From assembly GCF_024807945.1 (NCBI RefSeq), contig NZ_JANUFD010000003.1, positions 124,001-188,000 of the forward strand: a stretch of DNA of 64,000 nt. The letters run 5' to 3'. The stretch is from Pseudomonas sp. JUb42. GTDB lineage: Bacteria > Pseudomonadota > Gammaproteobacteria > Pseudomonadales > Pseudomonadaceae. The notes under the pieces are model-generated. The model worked only from the letters and a program-made list of their open reading frames with translations. It was not told the DNA's origin and did not search any database. The translations under genes and the position numbers were made by a program. The stretch's first letter is position 1. The number at the start of each line of letters is the position of its first letter. Below, one piece after another: positions 13,115-23,531 of the stretch.

Positions 13115-13169
13115 ACTTTTCATTCCTGCCGCCTAACCTCCATTCCTATTTCCCGACACCGGAGCCAGC

Positions 13170-15806
13170 ATGCCCGACGAGTCCAAGCCGAGTCTTTTGC
13201 ACACCGTTGAAGGTCAGCGTCTGCAAGGCGATGATGCCGAGCGTTGGCGTGAGTGGGGGCCTTATCTGAGTGATCGGCAGTGGGGTACGGTGCGTGAGGA
13301 TTACAGCGCTGATGGCGATGCCTGGAGTTATTTTCCCCACGATCATGCACGCAGTCGCGCTTATCGTTGGGGCGAGGACGGGTTGGCCGGCTTCTCCGAC
13401 AAGGCTCAGCATTGGTGCCTCGGATTAGGGCTGTGGAACGGTCGTGACGCCATTATCAAGGAGCGCCTGTTTGGCCTGAACAACGCGGAAGGTAATCACG
13501 GCGAAGACGTCAAAGAGTTGTACTTTCACCTCGATGGCGTGCCTAGCCATGCCTATATGCGCATGCTCTACAAGTATCCCCATGCGGCTTTTCCTTATAC
13601 CGACCTGGTCGAGGAGAACGCGCGTCGTGGCTTGGCGGATCCGGAGTACGAGATTCTCGACACCGGAGTGTTCAACGATAACCACTACTTCGATATTACC
13701 GTCGAATACGCCAAGCACGAGGCCGACGATATCTTCATGCGGGTGACCGTGGAGAACCGTTCCGAGCTGGCGGCCCACCTGCATGTGTTACCCCAGCTTT
13801 GGGCGCGCAATACCTGGAGTTGGACCGAGGAGGCGCCCTGCCCCACGCTTGAGTTGAATGATGTTCAGGTCCTCGCCCATCGACAAAAACAAGCATCGCG
13901 CCAGGCGACTGCCTGGGGGCGGGAAACCTGCGAGTGGCTCTTCTGTAACAACGACAGCAACTGGCCTCGGCTTTCCGGTGAACCTGCCGTGGGGCCCTTC
14001 AAGGATGGCATCAACGACTATCTGGTTGCAGGGGATACCCAGGCCATTCGCCGGGATCGCGGTACTTGTGCCGCTGCGCATTTCAGCCTGAAGCTGGAGG
14101 GCCGCGCCACTGAGGTGATCTATCTGCGCTTCGCCCCATTGGAGGCGCCCAAGGTCAATGCCAAGGCGTTATTTGCCAAGCGCCGTAGCGAGGCCGACGA
14201 GTTTTACGGCATCTTGCAGAGCGGACTGGAAAGCGCCGACGCACGCAACGTACAACGTCAGGCCTTGGCCGGATTGCTGTGGTCCAAGCAGCTCTACTAT
14301 TACGATGTGAACCTGTGGCTGAAGGGTGATCCGACCCAGGCTGCTCCGCCACCCGAGCGGGTCGACGTGCGTAACAAGCAGTGGCGGCACCTGGTGAATT
14401 TCGACATTCTTTCGATGCCGGACAAGTGGGAGTACCCGTGGTACGCCTCATGGGACCAAGCCTTTCAAGCCGTTGCTTTTGCGTTGATCGATCCCGGCTT
14501 TGCCAAGCAACAACTGCTGGCCCTGGTACAGGATCGCTTCATGCACCCCAACGGCCAGCTGCCGGCTTACGAATGGCGCTTCGACGATGCCAACCCGCCG
14601 GTACACGCTTGGGCATCCTGGCGTGTCTACAAGATGGAGCAGGCGCAGACGGGCACGGGTGATGCCGAATTTCTTGAGCGGATCTTCCACAAGCTGCTGC
14701 TGAATTTTTCCTGGTGGGTGAATCGCAAGGACGCCGACGGCCGTAACCTGTTTCAGGGTGGCTTTCTCGGCCTCGACAATATCGGTGTCTTTGACCGCTC
14801 GGCCCCGCTCCCTGCGGGTTATCAACTCGATCAAGCCGACGGCACTGCCTGGGTGGCGGCCTACGCCTTGGACCTGATGCGTATCGCCCTGGAACTGGCC
14901 AAGCGCAATGCGGTGTACGTGGATATGTCGGTGAAGTTCTTCGAGCACTTCCTGTACATCGCCGGGGCAATCAATCTGGTGGACGACACCGGCGAAGGTT
15001 TGTGGGATGAACAGGATGGCTTCTTCTACGACATGCTGCGCTGCCCCGGTGGCGAGCGTCAGCCGGTGCGCCTGCGCTCGATTGTCGGCCTGATGCCGCT
15101 GTTTGCCGTGCAAGTACTGGAGCAGCGTGAGCATGAAGGCCTGCCCGGTCTGCGTGAACGCTTGCTGGGCTTTCTGCATCACCGACCGGATCTGGCTGAA
15201 CTGGTATCGCGCTGGACTGAGCCAGGCAAGGGCAATCGTTTGCTGCTGGCCCTGCTCAGAGGGCAACGCACCAAGGACCTGATCAAGCGCATGCTCGATG
15301 AGCAGGAGTTTCTGTCAGCCTACGGTATTCGTTCCATGTCCAAGTCATTCGCTGAGACGCCGTTCAAGATGCGCATGAATGGCGACACCCTGTGTGCCGA
15401 CTATGAGCCCGCCGAATCTGATTCGCGTTTGTTCGGTGGCAACTCGAATTGGCGCGGGCCGCTGTGGATGCCGATCAATTACATGCTGATCGAATCCCTG
15501 CGCGAGTTTCACCGCTACTACGACGAAAATTTCTCTGTGGAGTATCCGACTGGCTCTGGTTATCTGGCGTCGCTGGGAGAGGTGGCACAGGGCCTTAGCG
15601 ACCGCCTGGTGCGTCTGTTCCTACGTGATGACAGCGGCAATCGTCCGTCGATGGCAGGTTACCCCCAATTGCAGGCGGATCCGGCCAGTCGCGACCTGCT
15701 GCTGTTTCACGAGTACTTTCACGGTGAGAATGGCCGTGGTCTAGGGGCTTCGCATCAGACTGGATGGAGCGCCTTGGTCGCACTGCTGCTACAGCCGGCT
15801 AAATAG
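13170..15806 (+). CDS. GH63/MGH1-like glycoside hydrolase
   Basis: Large 878-residue protein without a signal peptide, so probably cytoplasmic. Blocks typical of the MGH1-like (alpha/alpha)6-barrel glucosidases of the GH63 group are visible: EYPWYASWDQAFQAVAFAL (about 420), PNGQLPAYEWRFDDANPPVHAWA (about 457), the WWVNRKDADGRNLFQGGFLGLDNIG block (about 513) and NSNWRGPLWMPINYM (about 758). Family members hydrolyse alpha-glucosyl or mannosylglycerate-type substrates; the substrate here is not decided by sequence. It is a single-gene unit between the gyrB terminator and its own hairpin at 15821. Start ATG follows CCGGAG. Confidence 0.85.
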   Translation: MPDESKPSLLHTVEGQRLQGDDAERWREWGPYLSDRQWGTVREDYSADGDAWSYFPHDHARSRAYRWGEDGLAGFSDKAQHWCLGLGLWNGRDAIIKERLFGLNNAEGNHGEDVKELYFHLDGVPSHAYMRMLYKYPHAAFPYTDLVEENARRGLADPEYEILDTGVFNDNHYFDITVEYAKHEADDIFMRVTVENRSELAAHLHVLPQLWARNTWSWTEEAPCPTLELNDVQVLAHRQKQASRQATAWGRETCEWLFCNNDSNWPRLSGEPAVGPFKDGINDYLVAGDTQAIRRDRGTCAAAHFSLKLEGRATEVIYLRFAPLEAPKVNAKALFAKRRSEADEFYGILQSGLESADARNVQRQALAGLLWSKQLYYYDVNLWLKGDPTQAAPPPERVDVRNKQWRHLVNFDILSMPDKWEYPWYASWDQAFQAVAFALIDPGFAKQQLLALVQDRFMHPNGQLPAYEWRFDDANPPVHAWASWRVYKMEQAQTGTGDAEFLERIFHKLLLNFSWWVNRKDADGRNLFQGGFLGLDNIGVFDRSAPLPAGYQLDQADGTAWVAAYALDLMRIALELAKRNAVYVDMSVKFFEHFLYIAGAINLVDDTGEGLWDEQDGFFYDMLRCPGGERQPVRLRSIVGLMPLFAVQVLEQREHEGLPGLRERLLGFLHHRPDLAELVSRWTEPGKGNRLLLALLRGQRTKDLIKRMLDEQEFLSAYGIRSMSKSFAETPFKMRMNGDTLCADYEPAESDSRLFGGNSNWRGPLWMPINYMLIESLREFHRYYDENFSVEYPTGSGYLASLGEVAQGLSDRLVRLFLRDDSGNRPSMAGYPQLQADPASRDLLLFHEYFHGENGRGLGASHQTGWSALVALLLQPAK

Positions 15807-15820
15807 AATTTCGGGCAATA

Positions 15821-15850
15821 AAAAACCGACCTCTGGAGGTCGGTTTTTTT
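15821..15850. terminator. Bidirectional terminator after the glycosidase gene
   Basis: AAAAACCGACCTC, a 2-nt loop, then the complement GAGGTCGGTTTTT and more T. The stem is flanked by A-tract and T-tract, so it can stop transcripts from both sides (glycosidase from the left, plsC from the right). Confidence 0.9.
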
Positions 15851-15976
15851 ATCACTGCAAAAACTTATGCACGTTTTTGGGTCTTTAATGAGCTTAAGAA
15901 ATAAATAACAAAATTAAGCACTTAGCGCTATTTATCAGTCAGTTTTTCAAAAGCGTGCACAGGTTATCCACAAAAG

Positions 15977-16747
15977 TCAGACAGCCGCTTTCTCGTTGGT
16001 CGACAGTGGTGCAACGGGTGAGCCCATTGCGCGCTGAGTGTCTTCATTCCAGGCCTGAACGCGATCATTGAGTGCAGCGATGGCGCGCGGGCCAGTGCCC
16101 TCGGCGAACATCGGTTCACCGATCACCAGCTCGATAGTGCCGGGCTTTTTCTGCCAGCCTTCTTTCGGCCAGTATTTACCCGCGTTATGAGCGATTGGCA
16201 GCACCGGCAGTTCGGCGTTGACGGCTAGTGCTGCGCCGCTGCGTGAGAATTTTCCAACCTGGCCGTAAGGCACTCGGGTGCCTTCCGGGAAGATCAGCAC
16301 CCAGACGCGATCCTTGAGCAGCTCGTCGCCCTTCTTCGCCACGACTTTCAGCGCCGCTTTGGGATTGCCCCGATCAATTGCGATAGGCCGCAACATGGCC
16401 ATGGCCCAGCCGAAGAACGGCACATACAGCAACTCGCGCTTGAGCACCTGGCTCAGGGGATCGAAATAGGCGGACAGGAAAAACGTTTCCCAGGTGCTCT
16501 GGTGATTGGAAACAATTACGCAGGGCGTTTCGGGAACGTTTTCCGCGCCTTTTACATTTACCTGGATGTTCAGGAACACCCGCGTCAGCCATAACGCACA
16601 GCGGCACCAATAGACATTGATGAAGCGATAACGCTTATGGAACGGCAGGAACGGGGCGACAAAGAAACTCAGCGAGCACCACAGCAACGAGCTGGTGCCC
16701 AACAGCAGGTAAAAGAAGAAGATTCTGATTGCCTGCACGATCGACAT
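15977..16747 (-). CDS. plsC: 1-acyl-sn-glycerol-3-phosphate acyltransferase
   Basis: Inner-membrane acyltransferase that makes phosphatidic acid from lysophosphatidic acid. The start MSIVQAIRIFFFYLLLG gives 256 residues and an immediate membrane segment; 11 upstream in-frame codons are excluded as less typical. Motif I is NHQSTWE, so the catalytic motif is HX4E rather than the usual HX4D. Motif III FPEGTR is present. It is last in the glyQ-glyS-gmhB-plsC run, 55 nt after gmhB. Confidence 0.93.
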   Translation of the reverse strand: MSIVQAIRIFFFYLLLGTSSLLWCSLSFFVAPFLPFHKRYRFINVYWCRCALWLTRVFLNIQVNVKGAENVPETPCVIVSNHQSTWETFFLSAYFDPLSQVLKRELLYVPFFGWAMAMLRPIAIDRGNPKAALKVVAKKGDELLKDRVWVLIFPEGTRVPYGQVGKFSRSGAALAVNAELPVLPIAHNAGKYWPKEGWQKKPGTIELVIGEPMFAEGTGPRAIAALNDRVQAWNEDTQRAMGSPVAPLSTNEKAAV

Positions 16748-16802
16748 AGCGGCTTTTACCATACGGGCATTGCCCGCCATTGAAGCGTACCGGTACCGTC
16801 GA

Positions 16803-17354
16803 CTAGCGGTTGTACGATACGCCGTTGTGGATAAGTTCTGCGGCTACTGCCGCCAGATCGTCAAAAACCAGCGTGCCTTGCGGCAATTCACCCGCTTCGG
16901 TCTTGCGACCTTTGCCGGTCAATACCAAAACAGGTTGTGAATCGACGGCCACGGCGGCCTGCAAGTCACCCTTGCTGTCGCCGACAAACCAGATACCCGC
17001 CAGATCCACCGCGTAATGTGCAGCGATGGTCTGCAACATGCCGGGTTTGGGTTTGCGACAAGCGCAGCCTTCGTCCGGGCCATGGGGGCAGTAAACAATC
17101 AAGCCGACCTCGCCACCCTGCTCCGCCACCAGCTCGCGCAAACGCGCGTGCATGGCGTCGAGGGTCGCCAGATCGTAATAACCTCGGGCAATGCCGGACT
17201 GGTTGGTAGCGACCGCCACCGTCCAGCCGGCTTTGCTCAATTGCGCGATGGCTTCGACCGAGCCGGGAATGGGAATCCACTCCTGCACCGACTTGATGTA
17301 AGCGTCGGAGTCTTCATTGATGACTCCGTCCCGGTCGAGTATCAGCAACTTCAC
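16803..17354 (-). CDS. gmhB: D-glycero-beta-D-manno-heptose-1,7-bisphosphate 7-phosphatase
   Basis: HAD phosphatase of the ADP-heptose pathway for LPS inner core. The 183 residues match the family. HAD motif I is DRDGVIN (8-14), motif II lies in ATNQSGIARG (about 54), and the motif III/IV region has FVGDSKGDL. The Cys/His zinc-loop CPHGPDEGCACRKPKPG is visible. It is 14 nt downstream of glyS and probably co-transcribed with it. Confidence 0.96.
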   Translation of the reverse strand: MKLLILDRDGVINEDSDAYIKSVQEWIPIPGSVEAIAQLSKAGWTVAVATNQSGIARGYYDLATLDAMHARLRELVAEQGGEVGLIVYCPHGPDEGCACRKPKPGMLQTIAAHYAVDLAGIWFVGDSKGDLQAAVAVDSQPVLVLTGKGRKTEAGELPQGTLVFDDLAAVAAELIHNGVSYNR

Positions 17355-17368
17355 GCGTCTTGCTCCGT

Positions 17369-19423
17369 TCAGCCCAGCAGGGAAATGTCAGCCACGCCCA
17401 GGAACAGGCCGCGCAGACGTGCCAGCAAGGCATAACGGTTGGCCCGTACCGCCGGGTCTTCCGCGTTGACCATCACCGCTTCGAAGAACGCATCCACCGG
17501 CTCGCGCAGAGCGGCCAGGCGTGCCAGCGATTCGTTGTACTGACGGGCTGCGGCCATTGGCTGCACGGCCTGATCCGCTTGCTGAATCGCCGAGTACAGG
17601 GAGAACTCGTTGGCATTGTCGAAGTACTTGGGCTCCACGGTCTGGGCAATATTGCCCTCCGCCTTGCTCAGCAGGTTCGAGACGCGCTTGTTCACCGCCG
17701 CCAATGCAGCGGCCTGCGGCAGTTTGCGGAAGCTCTGGACAGCCTGGACACGCTGGTCGAAATCGAGCGCAGAGCCCGGCTTCAACGCGCGAACCGACAG
17801 GTACACCGCCACTTCCACGCCTTCGTCTTCGTAACGCGCACGCAGGCGGTCGAAGATGAATTCCAGCACCTGGTCGGCCAGACCGGCAGCCTTGACCTTG
17901 GCCCCGAACTGGGTGACCGCGAAGTTCACTGCCTGGATCAGGTCCAGATCCAGCTGCTTGTCGATCAGGATGCGCAGGATACCCAGTGCAGCACGACGCA
18001 GGGCGTACGGGTCCTTGCTACCGGTGGGCAGCATGCCGATACCGAAGATACCGACGAGGGTATCGAGCTTATCGGCGATAGCGACGGCAGCACCGGTCAA
18101 GGTAGTCGGCAATTCTGCACCGGCACCACGAGGCATGTACTGCTCGTTGAGGGCCAGGGCGACATCTTCCGCCTCGCCGTCAGCCTTGGCGTAGTAGAAA
18201 CCGGCGATACCCTGCATTTCCGGGAATTCACCGACCATTTCGGTCGCCAGGTCGCATTTGCACAGCAGGCCTGCTCGGGCTGCGCGCTGAGCGTCGCCAC
18301 CGATGCGTGGCGCAATGTAGGCCGCCAGTCTGGAAACCCGCTCGGCTTTGTCGTAGACGCTGCCCAACTGAGCCTGGAACACGACGTTCTTCAGGCGCTC
18401 GTTGAAGGTTTCCAGCTTCTGCTTCTTGTCCTGCTTGAAGAAGAACTCGGCGTCGGTCAGGCGTGGGCGAACGACTTTCTCGTTGCCCAGAACGATCTGG
18501 CTCGGGTCCTTGCTCTCGATGTTGGCCACGGTGATGAAGCGCGGCAGCAGCTTGCCTTCGGCATCCAGCAGGCAGAAATACTTCTGGTTGTCCTGCATGG
18601 TGGTGATCAGGGCTTCCTGCGGTACGTCGAGGAAACGCTCTTCGAACGAGCACACCAGCGGCACTGGCCATTCGACCAGACCGGTTACTTCGTCGAGCAA
18701 CTCAGGCGGCACGATGGCGGTGCCTTCATGTTGGGTCGCCAGTTCTTCGACGCGCTTGCTGATCAACTGACGGCGCTCGCTGAAGTCGGCCAGCACGTAC
18801 GCGTTTCGCAGGTCGTTGAGGTAACCGGCCGGCGAAGAGATGCGTACATCTTCCGGATGGTGGAAGCGGTGACCACGGGAGTCGCGGCCAGCGGTCTGGG
18901 CCAGGATCGTGCAATCGATCACCTGGTCACCTAGCAGCATCACCAGCCATTGGGTCGGACGCACGAACTCTTCCTTGCGCGCGGCCCAGCGCATGCGCTT
19001 GGCGATTGGCAGGTCGTTCAGCGAATCTTCGACGATGGTCGGCAGCAGGCTGGCGGTTGGCTTGCCCGCGATGCTCTGGGTGTAGCGCAGCTTTGGGCCG
19101 CTCTGATCGATTTCGCTCAGCTCGACGCCGCACTTCTTGGCAAAGCCCAGGGCGGCCTGGGTCGGATTGCCTTCGGCATCAAAAGCAGCCTGACGCGGCG
19201 GGCCGTCCAGATTGACGCTGCGGTCCGGCTGTTGCGTGGCCAAATCAGTGATCAGGACCGCCAGACGGCGCGGCGCGGCATAGACCTGCTTGGCGCTGTA
19301 AGTCAGGCCGGCACTCTGTAGGCCTTTCTCGATACCGGCCAGGAACGCGTCGGCCAGGCTGCTGAGGGTTTTCGGTGGAAGTTCTTCGGTGCCCAGTTCA
19401 ACCAGGAAATCTTGAGCACTCAT
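17369..19423 (-). CDS. glyS: Glycyl-tRNA synthetase beta subunit
   Basis: Beta chain of the alpha2beta2 glycyl-tRNA synthetase, needed for tRNA recognition. The 684 residues match the family. It begins [18 protein letters not shown], a typical start, and carries [33 protein letters not shown] HD-like and tRNA-binding segments. The start codon overlaps the glyQ stop by 4 nt (ATGA), coupling translation of the two subunits. Confidence 0.98.
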   Translation of the reverse strand: MSAQDFLVELGTEELPPKTLSSLADAFLAGIEKGLQSAGLTYSAKQVYAAPRRLAVLITDLATQQPDRSVNLDGPPRQAAFDAEGNPTQAALGFAKKCGVELSEIDQSGPKLRYTQSIAGKPTASLLPTIVEDSLNDLPIAKRMRWAARKEEFVRPTQWLVMLLGDQVIDCTILAQTAGRDSRGHRFHHPEDVRISSPAGYLNDLRNAYVLADFSERRQLISKRVEELATQHEGTAIVPPELLDEVTGLVEWPVPLVCSFEERFLDVPQEALITTMQDNQKYFCLLDAEGKLLPRFITVANIESKDPSQIVLGNEKVVRPRLTDAEFFFKQDKKQKLETFNERLKNVVFQAQLGSVYDKAERVSRLAAYIAPRIGGDAQRAARAGLLCKCDLATEMVGEFPEMQGIAGFYYAKADGEAEDVALALNEQYMPRGAGAELPTTLTGAAVAIADKLDTLVGIFGIGMLPTGSKDPYALRRAALGILRILIDKQLDLDLIQAVNFAVTQFGAKVKAAGLADQVLEFIFDRLRARYEDEGVEVAVYLSVRALKPGSALDFDQRVQAVQSFRKLPQAAALAAVNKRVSNLLSKAEGNIAQTVEPKYFDNANEFSLYSAIQQADQAVQPMAAARQYNESLARLAALREPVDAFFEAVMVNAEDPAVRANRYALLARLRGLFLGVADISLLG

Positions 19424-20367
19424 TGCGCAGCCTCCAGCTTAGCCAACACTTCATCGCGTAAATCAGGTGGAGCCATCGGGAAGCCGAGCTTGGCCCGGGC
19501 CTGCAGGTAGGCCTGAGCCACCGAACGGGCCAGCGTACGTACGCGCAGGATGTACTGCTGACGGGCAGTCACCGAGATCGCGCGGCGGGCATCCAGCAGG
19601 TTGAAGGTGTGCGAGGCCTTGAGGACCATTTCGTAGCCCGGCAATGGCAGCTCGAGCTCGATCAGGCGTGCAGCTTCGCTTTCGTAGAAGTCGAAAAACT
19701 CGAACAGCTTCTCGACGTTGGCGTGTTCGAAGTTGTAGGTCGACTGCTCCACTTCGTTCTGGTGGAACACATCGCCGTAGGTCACTTTGCCGAACGGACC
19801 GTCAGCCCAGACCAGATCGTAGACCGAGTCCACGCCCTGCTGGTACATGGCCAGGCGTTCGAGGCCGTAGGTGATTTCGCCGGTGACCGGATAGCACTCC
19901 AGGCCGCCCACTTGCTGGAAGTAGGTGAACTGCGAGACTTCCATGCCGTTGAGCCAGATTTCCCAGCCCAGACCCCAGGCGCCCAGGGTCGGCGATTCCC
20001 AGTTGTCTTCGACGAAGCGTACGTCGTGGACCAGCGGGTCCAGACCGATGCGCTTGAGCGAACCCAGGTACAGTTCCTGGAAGTTCTCCGGGTTCGGTTT
20101 CAGGATGACCTGGAACTGATAGTAGTGCTGCAAACGGTTCGGGTTTTCGCCGTAGCGGCCGTCAGTCGGGCGGCGACTGGGCTGTACGTAAGCGGCGTTC
20201 CAGGTTTCCGGGCCGACGGCGCGCAGAAACGTGGCAGTGTGGAAAGTGCCGGCGCCTACTTCCATATCGTAGGGCTGAAGTACCACGCAACCTTGTTCGG
20301 CCCAGTATTGCTGGAGGGCGAGGATCAAGTCTTGGAAGGTACGCACGGCTGGCGTAGGCTGGCTCAC
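19420..20367 (-). CDS. glyQ: Glycyl-tRNA synthetase alpha subunit
   Basis: Catalytic alpha chain of glycyl-tRNA synthetase, 315 residues. The start is a GTG ([18 protein letters not shown]) preceded by AGGTGAATTTC; the longer upstream frame overlaps the divergent tag gene and has no matching conservation. Class II core segments include [18 protein letters not shown] and [21 protein letters not shown]. It is first of the minus-strand glyQ-glyS-gmhB-plsC block. Confidence 0.97.
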   Translation of the reverse strand: MSQPTPAVRTFQDLILALQQYWAEQGCVVLQPYDMEVGAGTFHTATFLRAVGPETWNAAYVQPSRRPTDGRYGENPNRLQHYYQFQVILKPNPENFQELYLGSLKRIGLDPLVHDVRFVEDNWESPTLGAWGLGWEIWLNGMEVSQFTYFQQVGGLECYPVTGEITYGLERLAMYQQGVDSVYDLVWADGPFGKVTYGDVFHQNEVEQSTYNFEHANVEKLFEFFDFYESEAARLIELELPLPGYEMVLKASHTFNLLDARRAISVTARQQYILRVRTLARSVAQAYLQARAKLGFPMAPPDLRDEVLAKLEAAQ

Positions 20368-20448
20368 GAAATTCACCTGTTTCTTGGGCTGCGATTTAAA
20401 GAGCGGGAGTATACCCGATTCGGCCGCGCCTCTACCCTTGGGAGCCCT

Positions 20449-21000
20449 ATGGCACGCTGCTTTTGGTGCAACGAAGATCCAATTTACATGGACTATCACG
20501 ATCAGGAGTGGGGCGTACCGCTGCGCGACGCGCAGATGTTGTTCGAGTTCCTCATGCTCGAAGGGTTCCAGGCGGGCCTGTCGTGGATCACGATTCTGAA
20601 AAAACGCGCGCGTTATCGTGAGGTCATGTTCAATTTTGATGCCGAGCGCCTGGCGCGTTTGACTGACGAAGAGATCGAAACCCTGATGCTCGACCCGGGC
20701 ATCATTCGCAACCGTCTCAAGCTCAACGCCACCCGGCGTAATGCCTTGGCCTGGCTGAAGCTGGAGGATCCGGTGACCTATCTCTGGTCCTTCGTCGGTG
20801 GTCAGCCGAAGATCAATCACTTCAGCGGTCGCGGCGAAGTGCCTGCGGTGACGCCCGAAGCCGAAGCCATGAGCAAGGCACTGAAGAAAGCCGGGTTCAC
20901 CTTTGTCGGCCCGACCATCTGTTATGCCTTTATGCAGGCCACCGGTATGGTCATGGATCACACCGTCGATTGTGATCGATACGCCGAGCTGACTCGCTGA
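20449..21000 (+). CDS. tag: DNA-3-methyladenine glycosylase I
   Basis: Base-excision repair enzyme that removes 3-methyladenine. The start [19 protein letters not shown] gives 183 residues, as in the family; the zinc-binding Cys residues (C4 and C7) and the conserved EWGVP are at the N-terminus, and the C-terminal H-x3-C pair is in DHTVDCDRY. It diverges from glyQ with an 81-nt gap. The next gene begins 38 nt downstream. Confidence 0.97.
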   Translation: MARCFWCNEDPIYMDYHDQEWGVPLRDAQMLFEFLMLEGFQAGLSWITILKKRARYREVMFNFDAERLARLTDEEIETLMLDPGIIRNRLKLNATRRNALAWLKLEDPVTYLWSFVGGQPKINHFSGRGEVPAVTPEAEAMSKALKKAGFTFVGPTICYAFMQATGMVMDHTVDCDRYAELTR

Positions 21001-21038
21001 CGGTTACAATGGCCGTCTTGAAACCTGGGGAGTGAGCT

Positions 21039-21926
21039 GTGGATAAGTTCAAAGGCGCCTTGATCGTCGGGGCGTTGCGATTGTTTGCCCTGTTGCCGTG
21101 GCGCGCCGTACAGGCCGTGGGTACAGGCATCGGCTGGTTGATGTGGAAGCTGCCCAACCGCTCGCGGGAAGTAGTGCGCATCAACCTCAGCAAGTGTTTT
21201 CCAGAGTTGGACGCCGCCGAGCGCGAGCGTCTGGTTGGGCGTAGCCTGATGGATATCGGCAAGACACTGACCGAAAGCGCCTGTGCCTGGATCTGGCCAG
21301 CGCAGAAATCCATCGATCTGGTGCGTGAAGTCGAAGGCCTCGATGTGCTCAAGGACGCCCTGGCGTCCGGCAAGGGCGTGGTCGGCATCACCAGTCACCT
21401 GGGCAACTGGGAAGTGCTCAACCACTTCTATTGCAGCCAGTGCAAACCGATCATTTTCTATCGCCCGCCCAAGCTCAAGGCGGTGGATGATCTGCTGCGC
21501 AAACAGCGCGTGCAGTTGGGTAACCGCGTAGCGGCGTCGACCAAGGAAGGCATTCTCAGTGTCATCAAGGAAGTGCGCAAAGGCGGTTCAGTGGGCATCC
21601 CTGCCGACCCGGAACCGGCTGAGTCGGCCGGTATCTTTGTACCCTTCTGCGCCACCCAGGCCCTGACCAGCAAGTTCGTGCCCAACATGCTTGCCGGTGG
21701 CAAGGCGGTTGGCGTGTTCCTGCATGCCATGCGCCTGCCGGACGGTTCCGGCTACAAGGTTGTGCTGGAAGCCGCGCCCGAAGCCATGTACAGCGAAGAC
21801 ACTGCGACTTCAGCGGCGGCCATGAGCCAGGTGGTGGAGAAATATGTGCGGGCCTATCCGAGCCAGTACATGTGGACCATGAAGCGCTTCAAGAAACGCC
21901 CGGCGGGTGAAGAGCGCTGGTATTGA
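21039..21926 (+). CDS. htrB: Late lipid A acyltransferase (LpxL/HtrB family)
   Basis: Inner-membrane enzyme that transfers a secondary acyl chain, such as laurate, to lipid A. It has 295 residues from a GTG start preceded by GGGGAGTGAGCT. An N-terminal membrane-associated segment (about 7-30) is followed by the acyltransferase motif HLGNWE, the HX4E form of this family, at about 120. In P. aeruginosa the orthologous position after tag is occupied by HtrB1. Its start region carries a perfect DnaA-box 9-mer (21038-21046). Confidence 0.92.
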   Translation: MDKFKGALIVGALRLFALLPWRAVQAVGTGIGWLMWKLPNRSREVVRINLSKCFPELDAAERERLVGRSLMDIGKTLTESACAWIWPAQKSIDLVREVEGLDVLKDALASGKGVVGITSHLGNWEVLNHFYCSQCKPIIFYRPPKLKAVDDLLRKQRVQLGNRVAASTKEGILSVIKEVRKGGSVGIPADPEPAESAGIFVPFCATQALTSKFVPNMLAGGKAVGVFLHAMRLPDGSGYKVVLEAAPEAMYSEDTATSAAAMSQVVEKYVRAYPSQYMWTMKRFKKRPAGEERWY

Positions 21927-21948
21927 TCGGGCCGGACACGCGTTACAT

Positions 21949-22031
21949 TGTGGGAGCGGATTTATCCGCGAAGAGGTCGATGCATCTTTATCGTCTGGGA
22001 TACCGTCTTCGCGGATAAATCCGCTCCCATA
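21949..22031. repeat. REPIN, GTGGGAGCG type, reverse spacer orientation
   Basis: Two inverted REP arms (TGTGGGAGCGGATTTATCCG at the left, its complement at the right) flank a short spacer. The spacer reads CATCTTTATCGTCTGGGATACCG, the same orientation as the copy at 58460, but about 9 nt shorter. The right outer end has one changed base (CTCCCATA). It separates convergent htrB and trkA. Confidence 0.93.
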
Positions 22032-22049
22032 CAGGAATTTGCGCGCTGG

Positions 22050-23423
22050 TTAAAAGAAGCTCAACCCCACCTGAAACAGCCGCTCCACATCGCGGATGTA
22101 CTTCTTATCCACAAGGAACAGGATCACATGGTCCCCGGACTCGATCACGGTGATGTCATGGGCGATCAGTACCTCATCCTCGCGGATGATCGCGCCAATA
22201 GTGGTGCCCTGGGGCAGGGAAATATCGCGGATGGCCCGGCCAATCACCTTGCTTGAGCGGGCATCACCATGGGCCACGGCCTCGATGGCTTCCGCCGCGC
22301 CCCGGCGCAGTGAGTGGACGCTGACGATATCGCCCCGCCGTACGTGGGTCAGCAAAGTGCCGATAGTTGCCAGCTGCGGGCTGACGGCAATGTCGATCTC
22401 GCCGCCCTGGACCAGATCCACATAAGCCGGGTTGTTGATGATGGTCATGACTTTGCGCGCGCCCATGCGCTTGGCCAGCAGCGACGACATGATATTGGCC
22501 TCGTCGTCGTTGGTCAGGGCCAGGAACAGATCGGTATTGGCGATATTCTCTTCCAGCAACAGATCACGGTCCGAGGCGCTGCCCTGCAAAATCACGGTGC
22601 TGTGCAGGTTGTCCGAGAGATAGCGGCAGCGCGCGGGGTTCATCTCGATGATCTTCACTTGATAGCGGCTTTCGATGGCTTCGGCCAGCCGTTCGCCGAT
22701 ATGCCCGCCACCGGCGATGACGATGCGCTTGTAGCCTGCATCCTGACCACGCATTTCGCCCATGACCGCACGAATGTCGCCCTTGGCGGCAATGAAAAAC
22801 ACCTCGTCATCGGCTTCGATTACCGTATCGCCCTTGGGCAGGATCGGCCGGTCACGGCGGAAAATTGCGGCGACGCGGGTGTCGACATTGGGCATGTGCG
22901 CGCGTAACTGGCGCAACTGCTGGCCCACTAGCGGCCCGCCGTAGTACGCCTTGACCGCCACTAACTGGGCCTTGCCTTCGCCGAAGTCGATGACCTGCAG
23001 CGCGCCGGGGTATTCGATCAGGCGCTTGATGTAATTGGTGACGACTTGTTCCGGACTGATCAGCACGTCCACCGGAATGGCGTCGTTGTCGAACAGGCCG
23101 GCGCGGGTCAGGTAGGCGGCTTCGCGCACCCGGGCGATCTTGGTTGGGGTGTGGAACAGGGTGTAGGCGACCTGGCAGGCAACCATATTGGTCTCGTCGC
23201 TGTTGGTCACAGCCACCAGCATATCGGCATCATCGGCCCCGGCCTGGCGCAGGACCGTTGGGAAAGAGCCGCGGCCCTGCACCGTTCGGATATCCAGACG
23301 ATCGCCCAGGTCACGCAGGCGGTCGGCATCGGTGTCGACCACGGTGATGTCATTGGCTTCGCTGGCCAGGTGCTCGGCGAGCGTGCCGCCGACCTGCCCT
23401 GCGCCGAGGATGATGATTTTCAT
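22050..23423 (-). CDS. trkA: Trk potassium uptake regulator TrkA
   Basis: Cytoplasmic NAD-binding regulator of the TrkH/TrkG potassium channel. The start [19 protein letters not shown] gives 457 residues; the upstream in-frame extension runs through a REP element and is excluded. Two RCK units are visible, each with a Rossmann GxGxxG region (GAGQVGG at 7-13, GGGHIGE at about 237) and each followed by a TrkA-C domain. It is downstream of rsmB, with a REP hairpin between. Confidence 0.97.
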   Translation of the reverse strand: MKIIILGAGQVGGTLAEHLASEANDITVVDTDADRLRDLGDRLDIRTVQGRGSFPTVLRQAGADDADMLVAVTNSDETNMVACQVAYTLFHTPTKIARVREAAYLTRAGLFDNDAIPVDVLISPEQVVTNYIKRLIEYPGALQVIDFGEGKAQLVAVKAYYGGPLVGQQLRQLRAHMPNVDTRVAAIFRRDRPILPKGDTVIEADDEVFFIAAKGDIRAVMGEMRGQDAGYKRIVIAGGGHIGERLAEAIESRYQVKIIEMNPARCRYLSDNLHSTVILQGSASDRDLLLEENIANTDLFLALTNDDEANIMSSLLAKRMGARKVMTIINNPAYVDLVQGGEIDIAVSPQLATIGTLLTHVRRGDIVSVHSLRRGAAEAIEAVAHGDARSSKVIGRAIRDISLPQGTTIGAIIREDEVLIAHDITVIESGDHVILFLVDKKYIRDVERLFQVGLSFF

Positions 23424-23467
23424 CCGTTCACTCCTTGAAGCTCCCGCAGATTTTGACGCGGGGGATT

Positions 23468-23519
23468 GTGGGACCGGCTTTAGCCGGGAAGGCGTATTCC
23501 CGGCTAAAGCCGGTCCCAC
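23468..23519. repeat. REP hairpin, GTGGGACCGG type, perfect 23-bp stem
   Basis: GTGGGACCGGCTTTAGCCGG... (23468-23490) is exactly complementary to 23497-23519 with a 6-nt loop GGCGTA. The arms differ from the GTGGGAGCGAAT family, so this is a separate REP class, and its short loop makes it a strong hairpin. It lies between rsmB and trkA within a minus-strand gene run. Confidence 0.92.
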
Positions 23520-23531
23520 CTGAGAAATGCG

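Noticed and set aside
17360..18934. Open frame of 524 codons opposite glyS
   Set aside because: Antisense shadow of a clear glyS coding region; no recognisable domain.
19609..20448. N-terminal extension of tag
   Set aside because: It is antisense to glyQ; the family begins at [10 protein letters not shown].
20368..20961. N-terminal extension of glyQ
   Set aside because: The open frame runs through the divergent tag gene; the conserved start is at the GTG before [10 protein letters not shown].
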